Of a DNA stretch of 64,000 bases, positions 18,375-27,821 are shown in pieces. The stretch's first letter is position 1. Each line of letters opens with the position of its first letter. Below the pieces are notes generated by a model that was not told the DNA's origin, ran no database searches, and saw only the letters and a program-made list of their open reading frames with translations. The DNA comes from CBDESN01 sp965242495. GTDB lineage: Bacteria > Pseudomonadota > Alphaproteobacteria > MPNO01. The translations under genes and the position numbers were made by a program. Location of the stretch: the NCBI GenBank assembly GCA_965242495.1, contig OZ251446.1, positions 2,108,001-2,172,000 of the forward strand, given 5' to 3'.

Positions 18375-20708
18375 ATGGGCGGCAAGGGGATCGGCGCGTC
18401 GTTGCGGCGCAAGGAAGACGACCGGTATCTGCGCGGGCAGGGCGAGTTCGTAGGCGACATCCGGCTCGACCGGATGCTCGAGGCCGCCTTCGTCCGGAGC
18501 CCCGTCGCCCATGGCCGCATCCGCGCCGTGGACAAGCCGGCGGGCGCGGAGGACCGGGTCTTCGCCGCGCCCGACCTGGTGGGGGTGCGGCCGATCCGCG
18601 CGGTCTCGACATCGCCCGCGTTCAAGGCCTCGGACTGGTACGCCCTGGCGACCGACAAGGTGCGCTTCGCCGGCGAATGCGTCGCCGTGTGCGTGGGCGA
18701 CACCCGGGCCGAGGCCGAGGACCTCGCCGAGCGGGTCGCGCTCGACATCGCCGAACTGCCCGCGGTCGCCGACATGCTCGTCGGGCGCGCGGCCGGAGCG
18801 CCGCTGGTCCATGACGGGTGGGCCGACAACATCGCCTTCGAGACCGCGCGCGACGACGAGGCGGACGCGGCGGCGGCCCGGGCCGCGGTGACGGTGCGGC
18901 GCGAATTCCGCACCGCGCGCCAAGCCATGGCGCCGATGGAGGGCAAGGCGGTCCTCGCCCGTTGGGACCGGCGGCAGGACCAGCTGATCTGCCATACGGC
19001 GACCCAGGCCCCGCATATGATCCGCTCCGGGCTCGCCGAGGCGCTCGGCCTCGCCGAGCGGCAGGTGCGCGTGATCCCGCCCGACGTGGGCGGCGGATTC
19101 GGCTACAAGAACCCGCTCCACCCCGAGGAGATCGCGGTCTGCTGGCTGGCGATGCGGCTCGGCCGGCCGGTGCGCTGGACCGAGGACCGCTACGAGCATC
19201 TGTCGGCCGGGGCGAATGCGCGCGAGCATCATTACGATCTGACCCTCCATGCCGACGAACGGGGGCGGATCCTGGCCCTCGACGCCGTAGTCACCATCGA
19301 CGCCGGGGCCTATTCGGTCTGGCCGAACACGTCTACCGTCGAGGGCGCGATGGCCGGCGGCATCCTGCCCGGTCCCTATCGCATCGACTGCTACCGCATG
19401 AAGACCTTTACGGTGGCGACCAACAAGCCGCCGATCTGCCCCTATCGCAGCGTCGCCCGGACGGGCGCGTCCTTCGCCATGGACCTGGCCCTCGATGCGC
19501 TGGCGCGCGCGGTCGGGCGCGAGGCGTTCGACGTGCGTATGGAGAACCTGATCCCGGCCGCCGCCCTCCCCTATGTCAACGTCACCGGCAAGCATTACGA
19601 CAGCGGCGACTATCCGGAGAGCCTGCGCCGGGCCGCCGACCGGATCGGCCTCGCCGGCGTCCGCGAACGCCAGCGGCGCGGCGAGCCGGATGGACGGCTG
19701 ATCGGCGTCGGCTTCTCGACCTTCGTCGAGCAGACGGCGCACGGCACGTCGGTGTTCGAGACCTGGGGGCTGCCGATGGTGCCGGGGTTCGAGCAGGCGA
19801 CGGCGCGGCTCACCCCGGACGGCGGGCTCGAACTCCGCATCGGGGCGCAGAGCCACGGCCAGGGGATGGAGACCACCATGGCGCAGGTCGCCAACGAGGT
19901 GCTGGGCATCGACCCGGCGGCGGTGAGCCTGGTCCACGGCGACACCGCGCTCACCCCCTATTCGATCGGGACCATCGCCTCGCGCTGCATGGTCATGTCG
20001 GGCGGCGCGGTGGCGCGCGCCTGCCGGGCGCTGGCCGGGCGGCTCGCCCGCATCGGAGCGCATCTGTTGCAGGCCGACCCCGGCCAGGTCGAGGTCCGGG
20101 GCGGCGAGGTCGTCGGGCCGGCGGGGGCGGTCGATTTCGCCGAGATCGGCCGGGTCTGGTACCTCCATCCGGAAGAGCTCCCGGCCGACGTGGACCGCGG
20201 CGGCGTCGAGGTCACGACCGGCTATCGCCCCGAGCCCGACAGCGGCGCGTTCGCCTATGCGACCACCGCGGCGGTGGTCGCGGTCGATCCCGAGCTGGGC
20301 GCGGTCGAACTGCTGGACTACGTCGCGGTCGAGGATTGCGGGCGCATGGTCAACCCGATGATCGTCGCCGGCCAGATCATCGGCGGGTCGGTGCAGGGCA
20401 TCGGCACCGCCCTCTACGAGGAGATGCCCTATTCGGACAGCGGGCAACCGCTGGCCACCACCTTCCTCGACTACAAGATGCCGGGCCCGTTCGAACTGCC
20501 GCCGATCCGGGTGGAGCATATGGAGACGCCCTCGCCCTTCACCGAATACGGCATCAAGGGGGTGGGCGAAAGCGGCGCGATCTCGCCCCCGGCGACGATC
20601 GCCAACGCGGTCAACGACGCGCTGCGCCCCCTCGGCGCAGAGCTCCGCGAGGCGCCGATGACCCGTCGTCGCGTGCTGGCCGCCATCGAACGCGCGCAGA
20701 CCGGATAG
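18375..20708 (+). CDS. Molybdenum hydroxylase large subunit with atypical PYRSVAR loop
   Basis: A 777-residue molybdopterin-binding subunit of the xanthine dehydrogenase family, with GGGFG at residues 239-243, a QSHGQGMETT MCD-binding segment and the catalytic Glu in GVGESG. The active-site loop is PYRSVAR at 356-362, so the Gly-Ala-Gly of form II enzymes is changed and a different substrate is expected. An FAD subunit follows 138 bp downstream, but no [2Fe-2S] subunit is encoded nearby. The enzyme may borrow the Fe-S subunit at 9746-10282 or one encoded elsewhere. It opens a + strand run with the FAD subunit, an epimerase and a GNAT gene. Confidence 0.9.
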   Translation: MGGKGIGASLRRKEDDRYLRGQGEFVGDIRLDRMLEAAFVRSPVAHGRIRAVDKPAGAEDRVFAAPDLVGVRPIRAVSTSPAFKASDWYALATDKVRFAGECVAVCVGDTRAEAEDLAERVALDIAELPAVADMLVGRAAGAPLVHDGWADNIAFETARDDEADAAAARAAVTVRREFRTARQAMAPMEGKAVLARWDRRQDQLICHTATQAPHMIRSGLAEALGLAERQVRVIPPDVGGGFGYKNPLHPEEIAVCWLAMRLGRPVRWTEDRYEHLSAGANAREHHYDLTLHADERGRILALDAVVTIDAGAYSVWPNTSTVEGAMAGGILPGPYRIDCYRMKTFTVATNKPPICPYRSVARTGASFAMDLALDALARAVGREAFDVRMENLIPAAALPYVNVTGKHYDSGDYPESLRRAADRIGLAGVRERQRRGEPDGRLIGVGFSTFVEQTAHGTSVFETWGLPMVPGFEQATARLTPDGGLELRIGAQSHGQGMETTMAQVANEVLGIDPAAVSLVHGDTALTPYSIGTIASRCMVMSGGAVARACRALAGRLARIGAHLLQADPGQVEVRGGEVVGPAGAVDFAEIGRVWYLHPEELPADVDRGGVEVTTGYRPEPDSGAFAYATTAAVVAVDPELGAVELLDYVAVEDCGRMVNPMIVAGQIIGGSVQGIGTALYEEMPYSDSGQPLATTFLDYKMPGPFELPPIRVEHMETPSPFTEYGIKGVGESGAISPPATIANAVNDALRPLGAELREAPMTRRRVLAAIERAQTG

Positions 20709-20846
20709 ACGGCGGCGCGGCGGTCCGACGGGGAATCCCGATCGACCTGCGGCGAGCTGGCGCCCCGCGGCTCCCCCCGGGGTGCGGAGGCGCGGTCGGG
20801 GCGCTATCCTCCTCACCCCGGGGCGCAGGAGGGTGAGTAGCCGACG

Positions 20847-21680
20847 ATGAAACCAGCGGCGTTCGATTACGAGAGGCCAAACGAGCTGGCGGCGGCGGTC
20901 GAGTTGCTCGCCGGCGCGGGCGATGGAGGGCGGGTGTTGGCCGGCGGCCAGTCGCTGGCGCCGATGATGAATCTGCGGCTCGCCCGGCCGTCGCTCCTGG
21001 TGGATCTCGGCGCGATCGCCGCGCTGCGGAACTGCGAGCGGCGCGACGGCGGGGTCGTCATCGGCGCGATGACCACCCACGCCATGATCGAGGATGGCGC
21101 GGCTCCGGATCCGACCGGCGGCATGCTGCGCCGGGTCGCGGCCGGCATCGCCTATCGCGCGGTCCGCAACCGCGGCACGGTCGGCGGCAGCCTGGCGCAT
21201 GTCGATCCGGGCGGCGACTGGCCGACGGCGATGTTCGCCCTGGGCGCGGAAGTCGAGGTCCGGGGCGCGTCCGGGGAGCGCCGTATCCCGATCGACGAGC
21301 TGTTCGCTGGCCCGTTCGCGACGACCCTGGAGCCGGCCGAGATACTGACCGGGGTGGAGGCGCCCGAACTCTCGGCGGCGGCGCGCTGGGGCTATTACAA
21401 GGTGGTCGGCAAGGCTGGCGACCTGGCGGATTCGATCGGCGCCGCAGTGTTCGACCCCGGCCGCGGGATCCGGCGGGTGGCCCTCGGCGGCGGCGACCGA
21501 CCGCCGCTCCTGCTGGCGGGTCTGTCGGCGCGTCTCGACGGGTTCGCCGACGGTGGGCCGGACCCGGCCGAGGCGCTCGCCGCGGTCGGCGAGGCGAGAC
21601 CCGATCTCGACTCGATCGACCGCCGTATCCACGCCGCCGCGGTCCGCCGCGCCGTGGCGCAGGCGTTCGCGCGCCGATAG
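20847..21680 (+). CDS. Molybdenum hydroxylase FAD-binding subunit (CoxM type)
   Basis: A 277-residue FAD subunit beginning MKPAAFDYERP, with the flavin motifs AGGQSLAPMMNLRL (about residues 32-45) and RNRGTVGGSLAHVD. It has an AGGAGGG ribosome binding site upstream of its ATG. It should form the electron-transfer module for the large subunit at 18375-20708; the Fe-S module is missing from this cluster. It is followed after 11 bp by the epimerase, so the two are probably cotranscribed. Confidence 0.9.
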   Translation: MKPAAFDYERPNELAAAVELLAGAGDGGRVLAGGQSLAPMMNLRLARPSLLVDLGAIAALRNCERRDGGVVIGAMTTHAMIEDGAAPDPTGGMLRRVAAGIAYRAVRNRGTVGGSLAHVDPGGDWPTAMFALGAEVEVRGASGERRIPIDELFAGPFATTLEPAEILTGVEAPELSAAARWGYYKVVGKAGDLADSIGAAVFDPGRGIRRVALGGGDRPPLLLAGLSARLDGFADGGPDPAEALAAVGEARPDLDSIDRRIHAAAVRRAVAQAFARR

Positions 21681-21691
21681 CGGGGCGCAGC

Positions 21692-22732
21692 GTGACCGTC
21701 CGGGACGACGGCCGGCTTCCCGAACGCTTCGCCGACGTCGACGCGCTCGAGGAGTTCATGACCCGGCCGGGATCGGAGCTGATCGCCGATCTGGCTGCGG
21801 TCGAGGGCGACATCCTGATCCTGGGCGTCGGCGGCAAGATGGGGCCGACGCTCGCCCGGCTGGCCAAGCGCGCCGCGCCGGGGAAGCGAATCGTCGGCGT
21901 GGCGCGCTTTTCCCAACCCGGATTGCGCGAACGCCTCGAAGCCCAGGGCGTGGAGACGCTCGCCTGCGACCTGCTCGACCGCGCCGCGGTGAGCCGGCTG
22001 CCGCTCCTCCCGAACGTGGTGTTCCTGGCCGGGCGGAAATTCGGCGCCCAAGGCGACCTCGGCCTCACCTGGGCGATGAACGTCCATGCGCCGGCGGGCG
22101 TCGCCGAAACCTTTCGGGAAAGCCGGCTGGTGGCCCTCTCGACCGGCAACGTCTACCCGTTCGTGGAGGCGGCGGGCGGCGGGGCGGTCGAGGCGACGCC
22201 GCCGGCGCCCGTCGGCGAATACGCGCAGTCCTGCCTGGGCCGCGAGCGCATGTTCGGCTATTTCTCCGCCCTTCACGGCACGCCGGGACGGCTGATCCGG
22301 CTCAACTACGCCATCGACATGCGCTACGGCGTGCTGTGGGACGTGGCCGACAAGGTGCGCCGCGGCGAGCCGATCGACGTCACCGCCGGCCATGTCAACG
22401 TCATCTGGCAGGGCGACGCCAACAGCTGCGTGCTGCGCTGCCTCGGTCGTTGCACCGACCCGACCTCGCCGCTCAACGTCACCGGCCCCGAGACGATCGC
22501 CATCCGGTCGCTGGCGCAGTCCTTCGGCGAACGCCTGGGCCGGCGGCCCGAGATCCTGGGCGTCGAGTCGCCGGAGGCGTGGCTCGCCAATGCCGGCGAA
22601 TGCGCCCGGCTGTTCGGCTATCCCGGGGTCCCGCTCCACAAGATGGTCGATTGGGTGGCCGACTGGGTGGCGCGCGACATGCCGAATTACGGCAAGCCGA
22701 CGGCCTATGACAGCCGCGACGGATCCTTTTGA
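21692..22732 (+). CDS. NAD-dependent epimerase/dehydratase family protein
   Basis: A 346-residue Rossmann-fold protein of the extended SDR type. A modified nucleotide-binding glycine motif (LGVGGKMGPTLAR) is near residues 44-56, and STGNVYPF may represent the catalytic Ser region. No clear YxxxK motif is seen; the place is taken by EYAQSCLGRER, so catalysis may be altered. It starts at GTG 21692, 11 bp after the FAD subunit, and overlaps the next gene by 26 bp. Homologous proteins are found in carbohydrate catabolic clusters; the substrate is unknown. Confidence 0.75.
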   Translation: MTVRDDGRLPERFADVDALEEFMTRPGSELIADLAAVEGDILILGVGGKMGPTLARLAKRAAPGKRIVGVARFSQPGLRERLEAQGVETLACDLLDRAAVSRLPLLPNVVFLAGRKFGAQGDLGLTWAMNVHAPAGVAETFRESRLVALSTGNVYPFVEAAGGGAVEATPPAPVGEYAQSCLGRERMFGYFSALHGTPGRLIRLNYAIDMRYGVLWDVADKVRRGEPIDVTAGHVNVIWQGDANSCVLRCLGRCTDPTSPLNVTGPETIAIRSLAQSFGERLGRRPEILGVESPEAWLANAGECARLFGYPGVPLHKMVDWVADWVARDMPNYGKPTAYDSRDGSF

Positions 22733-23582
22733 CGGGCTCCGGCTGCGGGCGCTCGGGCGCCGGGATGCGGAGCGCGGAGCGGCGCTGTCGGCGGCGGTCG
22801 GCTGGAACCAGAACCGGGCCGACTGGGCGTATATGCTCGCCAACGGCGCGGGCTTCGGCTGCGCCGATCGGGACGGGGCGCTGATCGCGAGCGCGATGTC
22901 GCTGCCCTATGGCGGCTTCGCCTGGGTGTGCATGGTTCTGGTGCGGTCGGACTACCGCCGCCGCGGGCTGGCCACGGCGTTGACGCGCCGCGTGATCGAC
23001 GGGTTGCAGGCGCAGGGCGTCGTCGCCGGCCTCGACGCGACGCCGGCGGGCCGGGAGGTGTATCTCCGGCTGGGCTTCCAGGACGTATACGGCTTGCGGC
23101 GGCTATGGGCCGAACGGGTGGCGGCGCCCGATGGCGCAGGCGATCCCCGCCTGCGCATCGCGCCGATGACCGCGGACGATCTCGCCCGGGTCGCCGCCTA
23201 TGACGCCGGGGCCTTCGGCGGCGACCGCGCCGCCCTGCTGGCCGATCTCCTGGCGCGCCGGCCCGACCGCGCATTCGTGGCGCGGAGCGGATCGGGGCTC
23301 GTCGGCTACGCGATGGCGCGCGAGGGGCGCGAGGCGACCCAGATCGGGCCGGTCGTCGCAGAGGAGGCTGCGGTCGCGGTCGCGGTCGCGAGGCGGGCGC
23401 TGGCCGGGCTCGAGGGACGGGCGGTGATCGACGCGATGGACTACCAGACGCCGTTCGCCGCCTGGCTCGAGAGCGCCGGGTTCGCCTTTCAGCGGCCGTA
23501 TACGCGCATGCTGCTGGGGCGCGCGGCCCCGTTCGACCGCAAGGAGCGCATGTTCGCGCCCGCGGGCCCCGAGCTGGGGTGA
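22707..23582 (+). CDS. GNAT-family N-acetyltransferase (two-domain)
   Basis: A 291-residue protein with an N-terminal GNAT domain. The acetyl-CoA-binding motif A is RSDYRRRGLATALTRR (about residues 77-92), and a second, C-terminal GNAT-like domain resembles the DUF5645/YitI arrangement. The start is the ATG at 22707, inside the end of the epimerase gene in another frame, so translation is coupled. It probably acetylates a small amine and may be a detoxifying or tailoring step. Its operon mates give no certain substrate. Confidence 0.8.
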   Translation: MTAATDPFDGLRLRALGRRDAERGAALSAAVGWNQNRADWAYMLANGAGFGCADRDGALIASAMSLPYGGFAWVCMVLVRSDYRRRGLATALTRRVIDGLQAQGVVAGLDATPAGREVYLRLGFQDVYGLRRLWAERVAAPDGAGDPRLRIAPMTADDLARVAAYDAGAFGGDRAALLADLLARRPDRAFVARSGSGLVGYAMAREGREATQIGPVVAEEAAVAVAVARRALAGLEGRAVIDAMDYQTPFAAWLESAGFAFQRPYTRMLLGRAAPFDRKERMFAPAGPELG

Positions 23583-23639
23583 AGAACCCGGTGTAGCCGA
23601 GCGGAATCTTTGGATTCCAGGGCCGAAATGAGACTATTT

Positions 23640-23669
23640 GAGATATAGCGAGATATTGTGAGATTTCAG
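23640..23669. repeat. AT-rich imperfect 10-bp tandem repeat
   Basis: Three adjacent 10-mers of the type GAGATATAGC lie in an AT-rich patch within the 224-bp gap between the GNAT gene and the convergent iron-binding protein gene. It stands out against the GC-rich surroundings. No function can be assigned. Confidence 0.5.
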
Positions 23670-23806
23670 GGCGGTTGGGGGCGGGGGATGGCGGGCGGAA
23701 GCCGCAGGACGATGCGCCGGGCCGCATCGCGACCTTCCGCCGCGGCGGTCGGGAGGCCAAGCGGCCCGCCTTGGCGCGTCGAGGCGCCAGGGCGGGCCGC
23801 GGCCGC

Positions 23807-24841
23807 TCAACGCCAGCCGGCGCGGTCGAAGATGCGCACCGCCTCGGCGTTGTTGTCGCCGAGGATCTTCAGCGGGATACGGTCGATGGCGAACGATCCC
23901 ATCGACCGGACGATCGGCGAGACCTCGACGCCCGGCTTGACCGGGATTTCGTGGACGACCTCGGCGTAGATCCGCTGCGCCCGGTCGCCGGCCAGGAATT
24001 CGAGCAGCTTGCGCGCTTCGGCCGGGTTCTTCGAACTCCGGGTGACGCCGGCCCCGCTGACGTTGACATGGACGCCACCGCCGTCGAGGGCGAGCCAGAC
24101 CGGCTTCACCTTGGCGACGACCTCGCGGTCGCGCTCCTTCTTCGAGGCGAGGAGGCGCGCATAGTAGTAGTGGTTGGCGATCGCGATGTCGCCGGCCCCG
24201 GCGGCGACGCCCCGGATCTGGTCGGTATCGCCGCCCTGGGGCCGGCGCGCCATGTTGGCGACCACGCCGCGCGCCCAGTCCTCGGCCTTGGCCGCGCCGA
24301 GATGGTGGATCAACGCGGCGAGGAGCGACTGGTTGTAGATGTTGCTGGAAGAGCGCGCCAGCAGCCGGCCGCGCCATCCGGGATCGGCCAGCCCTTCGTA
24401 GGTCGAGAGCTTGGCCGGATCGACCCGGTCCACGGCGTAGAAGACGGTCCGCGCGCGGAGGCCGAGGCCGAACCAGTAGCCCTCCGGGTCCCGGAAACGG
24501 GCCGGCACGGCCTGTTCGAGAACCGGCGAACGGATCGGTTGCAGCAGCCCCATCGACTTCGCCCGCACCAGCCGCCCGGCATCGACGGTGAACAGGACGT
24601 CGGCGGGGCTGTTCATGCCCTCGCTCTTGAGCCGTTGGGCGAGCGCATCCGCCGATCCCGTGACCAGGTTGTAGCGAATGCCCGTCTCGCCGGCGAACGC
24701 GTCGAGCTGGGGCTTGATCAGATGCTCCTTGCGATAGGAATAGACGTTGATCTCGGCGGCGATGGCCGGCAGTCCGGCCAGGACGCCCGCGAGGCAGAGT
24801 CCCGCGACCCTCGCCGTCCGATACGTGAAGGTCCGTCGCAT
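23807..24841 (-). CDS. Periplasmic ferric-iron-binding ABC transporter substrate-binding protein (FbpA/FutA type)
   Basis: A 344-residue exported protein. A signal peptide occupies about residues 1-28 (basic start, hydrophobic core, AIAAE cleavage region) and is followed by EINVYSYRKE, the typical N-terminus of iron-binding extracellular proteins. The tyrosine cluster NHYYYARLL matches the iron-ligand region of FbpA/FutA. The start at 24841 is backed by a GGAGG ribosome binding site. A Fur-like inverted repeat lies just upstream. No permease or ATPase genes adjoin it, so the membrane components must be elsewhere. Confidence 0.88.
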   Translation of the reverse strand: MRRTFTYRTARVAGLCLAGVLAGLPAIAAEINVYSYRKEHLIKPQLDAFAGETGIRYNLVTGSADALAQRLKSEGMNSPADVLFTVDAGRLVRAKSMGLLQPIRSPVLEQAVPARFRDPEGYWFGLGLRARTVFYAVDRVDPAKLSTYEGLADPGWRGRLLARSSSNIYNQSLLAALIHHLGAAKAEDWARGVVANMARRPQGGDTDQIRGVAAGAGDIAIANHYYYARLLASKKERDREVVAKVKPVWLALDGGGVHVNVSGAGVTRSSKNPAEARKLLEFLAGDRAQRIYAEVVHEIPVKPGVEVSPIVRSMGSFAIDRIPLKILGDNNAEAVRIFDRAGWR

Positions 24842-24866
24842 GGTTGGCCTCCTTCCCGATTGCTTT

Positions 24867-24887
24867 TGCGAATGAGTAGCATTTGCA
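24867..24887. promoter_or_regulatory. Fur-like operator upstream of the iron-binding protein gene
   Basis: A 21-bp inverted repeat of the form TGCGAATG-N5-CATTTGCA starts 26 bp upstream of the iron-binding protein start codon, in the gap shared with a divergent molybdopterin subunit gene. Its half-sites match the TGCGAATGA type seen in alphaproteobacterial Fur boxes, and similar sites occur at 42489 and 42782. Iron-dependent repression is inferred. Confidence 0.65.
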
Positions 24888-25008
24888 AAAATACCGGCCC
24901 CGCCCGCCCGAGTCAACTTCGAGCGTCGCAACGTCGGTTTTTCCATCCCGTTCCGTTGCGGGCTTCGCTCCGGCATAGTGCGGCGCGACGACGGGAGGGA
25001 GGATCGCC

Positions 25009-27348
25009 ATGGTCAGGTTCGGAGTGGGGCAACCGGTGCCGCGCAGCGAGGATCCGCGCCTGTTGCGGGGCGAGGGGAGGTATGTCGACGATCTCTCGCT
25101 GCCCGGCCAAGCATACGGCCACGTGCTGCGGTCTCCCCACGCCCATGCCCGGGTGGACGCCGTCCGCGCGGAGGCGGCGCGGACGGCGCCGGGCGTGCTG
25201 CTGGTTCTCACCGGGGCCGACATCGAGGCCGAGGGAATCGCCGGCATTCCGAGCTTCCATCCGCCGATGGCGTTCGGCGCGCCGCCGCCGTCCTGCATGC
25301 CGCTGCACCCCATCCTGGCGCGGGATCGGGTGCGCCACGTCGGCGATCCGGTGGCTTACGTCGTCGCCGAGACGCCGGACCGAGCCAGGGATGCGGTCGA
25401 ATCGATCGAGGTCGACTACACGCCGCTGCCGGCCGTGGTCGAGACCGGGCGCGCGACCGCAGCCGACGCCCCCCGGGTCTGGGACGATGCCGAGCGCAAC
25501 GTCTGGTTCACCATCGAGCGGGGCGACAAGGCGGCGACGGACGCCGCCTTCGCCCGGGCCGCGCATGTGACGCGGCGCAAGCTGGTCAACAACCGGCTCG
25601 CCTGCAACGCCATGGAGCCGCGCTCGACGCTGATCGAGTACGCGCCGGCGACGGACCACGCGACGATCCATACCGAGAGCCAGACGCCCCACGCCATGCG
25701 CGCCCTCTTCGGCAAGGTGTTCGACAGGCCGGAAAAGAATTTCCGCGTCGTCAGCCCCGACGTGGGCGGCGGTTTCGGGATGAAGAGCAACCTGTTCCCC
25801 GAGGACGCGCTGTGCTTCCTCGCCGCCCGGCGGCTGCGCCGGCCGGTCAAATGGACGGCCGATCGCACCGAAAGCCTGCTGGCCGACGCCCAGGCGCGGG
25901 ACGCGGTGAGCGACGCCGAGATCGCCCTCGACGCCGACCACCGGGTGACCGGGCTACGGGTCGAGACCGACCATGCGGTGGGCGCCTATCTCAGCGACAC
26001 GGCCCCGGTGCCGGTCGGGCTCGGCTCGAAGATGTATGTCGGCGTGTACGACTTCGCCGCGGCCTATATCCGCGTCAACGCGGTGTTCACCCATACGACC
26101 TTCCTGGGGCCGTATCGCGGGGCGGGGCGACCGGAATCGATCTATGTGGTCGAGCGGATGGTCGACGCCGCGGCGCGCGAGCTCGGCCTCGACCCGGTGG
26201 AGCTGCGGCGGCGGAACTTCATTCCCGAACGCTCGATGCCGTTCGAGACCAAGCTGGAGACGATCTACGATTCGGGCGCCTTCGACAAGGCGACCGGCAT
26301 GGCGGCGGCGCTCGCGGACCGGGACGGTTTCGCCCGCCGACGCGCGGACAGCGCGGCGCGCGGGCTGCGGCGCGGCCTGGGCGTCACCTATTTCATCGAG
26401 CTCGCCGCGCCGTTCAACGACCGGATGACGCTCCATTTCGACGAGAGCGGCGGCGTTACGGTCGGCGCCGGGACCCACAGCCACGGTCAAGGCCACGAGA
26501 CCGTCTACGCCCAGATGGCGGCGGAGTGGCTGGGCGTGCCCTTCGAGAGCGTGCGTCTGGTCCAGGGCGACACCGACGCCGTCGCCTATGGGCGCGGCAC
26601 CTACGGCTCGCGGTCGATGACCATCGGCGGCTCGGCGCTGAAGGCGGCCGCCGACCAAGTCGTCGCCAAGGCCAGGCGGATGGCGGCGCATCTGCTCGAG
26701 GCTGCGGAGGAGGACGTCGAGTTCGCGGCCGGGACCTTCACCGTCGCCGGCACCGACAAGGCCATCGGCATCACGGACGTCGCCAAGGCGTCGTTCATGC
26801 CGGTGGGGTGGCCGCCCGAGTTCGGCATCGGACTCGAGGCCGCGGGGACCTACACGCCCGCGAGCGCCGGCAACTTCCCCAACGGTTGCCATATCTGCGA
26901 GGTCGAGGTGGATCCCGAGACCGGCCGGGCCGAGATCCTACGCTATACCGGCGTCGACGATTCGGGCGTGATCGTCAACCCGCTGCTGTTCGCCGGGCAG
27001 ATTCACGGCGGCATCGCCCAGGGCATCGGCCAAGCGCTGTGCGAGGAGCTGGCGTTCGACGCCGAGACCGGCCAGATCCGGTCGGGAACGTTCCTGGACT
27101 ACTGCATGCCGCGCGCCGGCGACATGCCGTCCTTCGCCCTCGACCACATCGAACTGCCCTGCCCGACCAACCCGCTGGGGGTCAAGGGCGCGGGCGAATC
27201 GGGAACGGTGGCGGCGGTCCCGGTCGTGGTCCATGCGATCCTGGACGCGCTCGCTGCGGACGGCGTGACCCATATCGACCCGCCGACGACGCCGCACCGG
27301 GTCTGGCGGGCGATCCAGACGGCGCGGGCGAACCCGGCGGCGCGATGA
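25009..27348 (+). CDS. Orphan molybdenum hydroxylase large subunit (form II-like)
   Basis: A 779-residue molybdopterin-binding subunit with GGGFG at residues 253-257, the form II-type loop PYRGAGR at 368-374, the HSHGQGHETV segment and the catalytic Glu in GAGESG. It starts at ATG 25009 after a GGAGGGAGGA ribosome binding site. No medium or small subunit is adjacent. It is divergent from the iron-binding protein gene and faces the repeat island at its 3' end. Its substrate is unknown; form II enzymes oxidise diverse aldehydes and N-heterocycles rather than CO. Confidence 0.9.
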   Translation: MVRFGVGQPVPRSEDPRLLRGEGRYVDDLSLPGQAYGHVLRSPHAHARVDAVRAEAARTAPGVLLVLTGADIEAEGIAGIPSFHPPMAFGAPPPSCMPLHPILARDRVRHVGDPVAYVVAETPDRARDAVESIEVDYTPLPAVVETGRATAADAPRVWDDAERNVWFTIERGDKAATDAAFARAAHVTRRKLVNNRLACNAMEPRSTLIEYAPATDHATIHTESQTPHAMRALFGKVFDRPEKNFRVVSPDVGGGFGMKSNLFPEDALCFLAARRLRRPVKWTADRTESLLADAQARDAVSDAEIALDADHRVTGLRVETDHAVGAYLSDTAPVPVGLGSKMYVGVYDFAAAYIRVNAVFTHTTFLGPYRGAGRPESIYVVERMVDAAARELGLDPVELRRRNFIPERSMPFETKLETIYDSGAFDKATGMAAALADRDGFARRRADSAARGLRRGLGVTYFIELAAPFNDRMTLHFDESGGVTVGAGTHSHGQGHETVYAQMAAEWLGVPFESVRLVQGDTDAVAYGRGTYGSRSMTIGGSALKAAADQVVAKARRMAAHLLEAAEEDVEFAAGTFTVAGTDKAIGITDVAKASFMPVGWPPEFGIGLEAAGTYTPASAGNFPNGCHICEVEVDPETGRAEILRYTGVDDSGVIVNPLLFAGQIHGGIAQGIGQALCEELAFDAETGQIRSGTFLDYCMPRAGDMPSFALDHIELPCPTNPLGVKGAGESGTVAAVPVVVHAILDALAADGVTHIDPPTTPHRVWRAIQTARANPAAR

Positions 27349-27405
27349 AAACGCGATAAGCGCCGGCGACGGCCCGCCCGTTCGATCCACGACTGCGACG
27401 TCGAC

Positions 27406-27470
27406 CGCGACCGCGATGGCCCGCCGCGCCGAACGCTCTACGATGCGCCAGGATGCGCGCCGGGCCGGGC
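27406..27470. repeat. Left copy of an imperfect ~65-bp direct repeat bounding an island
   Basis: This stretch matches 30225-30288 in the same orientation with a few mismatches and one 1-bp gap. The core GCCGCGCCGAACGCTCTACG is identical in both. It lies just after the orphan molybdopterin subunit gene. Confidence 0.8.
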
Positions 27471-27532
27471 TTCGTCCGCCCCCACTTGCGGGGCGATAAG
27501 CTCGCCAGCGCCGGGCCGGTCGCTTCGATCCG

Positions 27533-27720
27533 CCTTCAATGTCACCCCGGCCCTAGGGCGGGGGGTACAATCAATTCTGGAAATTTGCGCACGCTCTACC
27601 GCGCCTAGCTTCAACGTCACCCCGGCCCTAGGGCGGGGGATACAGGCCTCGTCGAGCCACTGGCATTCGTACTCCTGGCGCCAGCTTCAACGGCACCCCG
27701 GCCCTAGGGGCGGGGGATAT
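27533..27720. CRISPR. Three-repeat CRISPR-like array without cas genes
   Basis: Three 37-bp repeats start at 27533, 27608 and 27684. They share CACCCCGGCCCTAGGG and an imperfect inverted core (CCCCGGCCCTAGGGCGGGG). They are separated by unrelated 38-bp and 39-bp spacers. The third repeat carries a 1-bp insertion and altered end, as expected at the degenerate end of an array. No cas gene is present in the window. A copy of the other repeat family of the island lies at about 27474. It could also be an intergenic repeat family rather than a functional array. The 473-bp gap 27349-27821 holds only this array and the left direct repeat. Confidence 0.55.
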
Positions 27721-27821
27721 ATCATCTTCATCATTCGATCCGGGCGCATCAAGGGTTGTTTCCGTCAGCCCGCGACCGCGACCGGCCCGCTTCGATCCGC
27801 GACCGCAACGGCGATGCAGTC

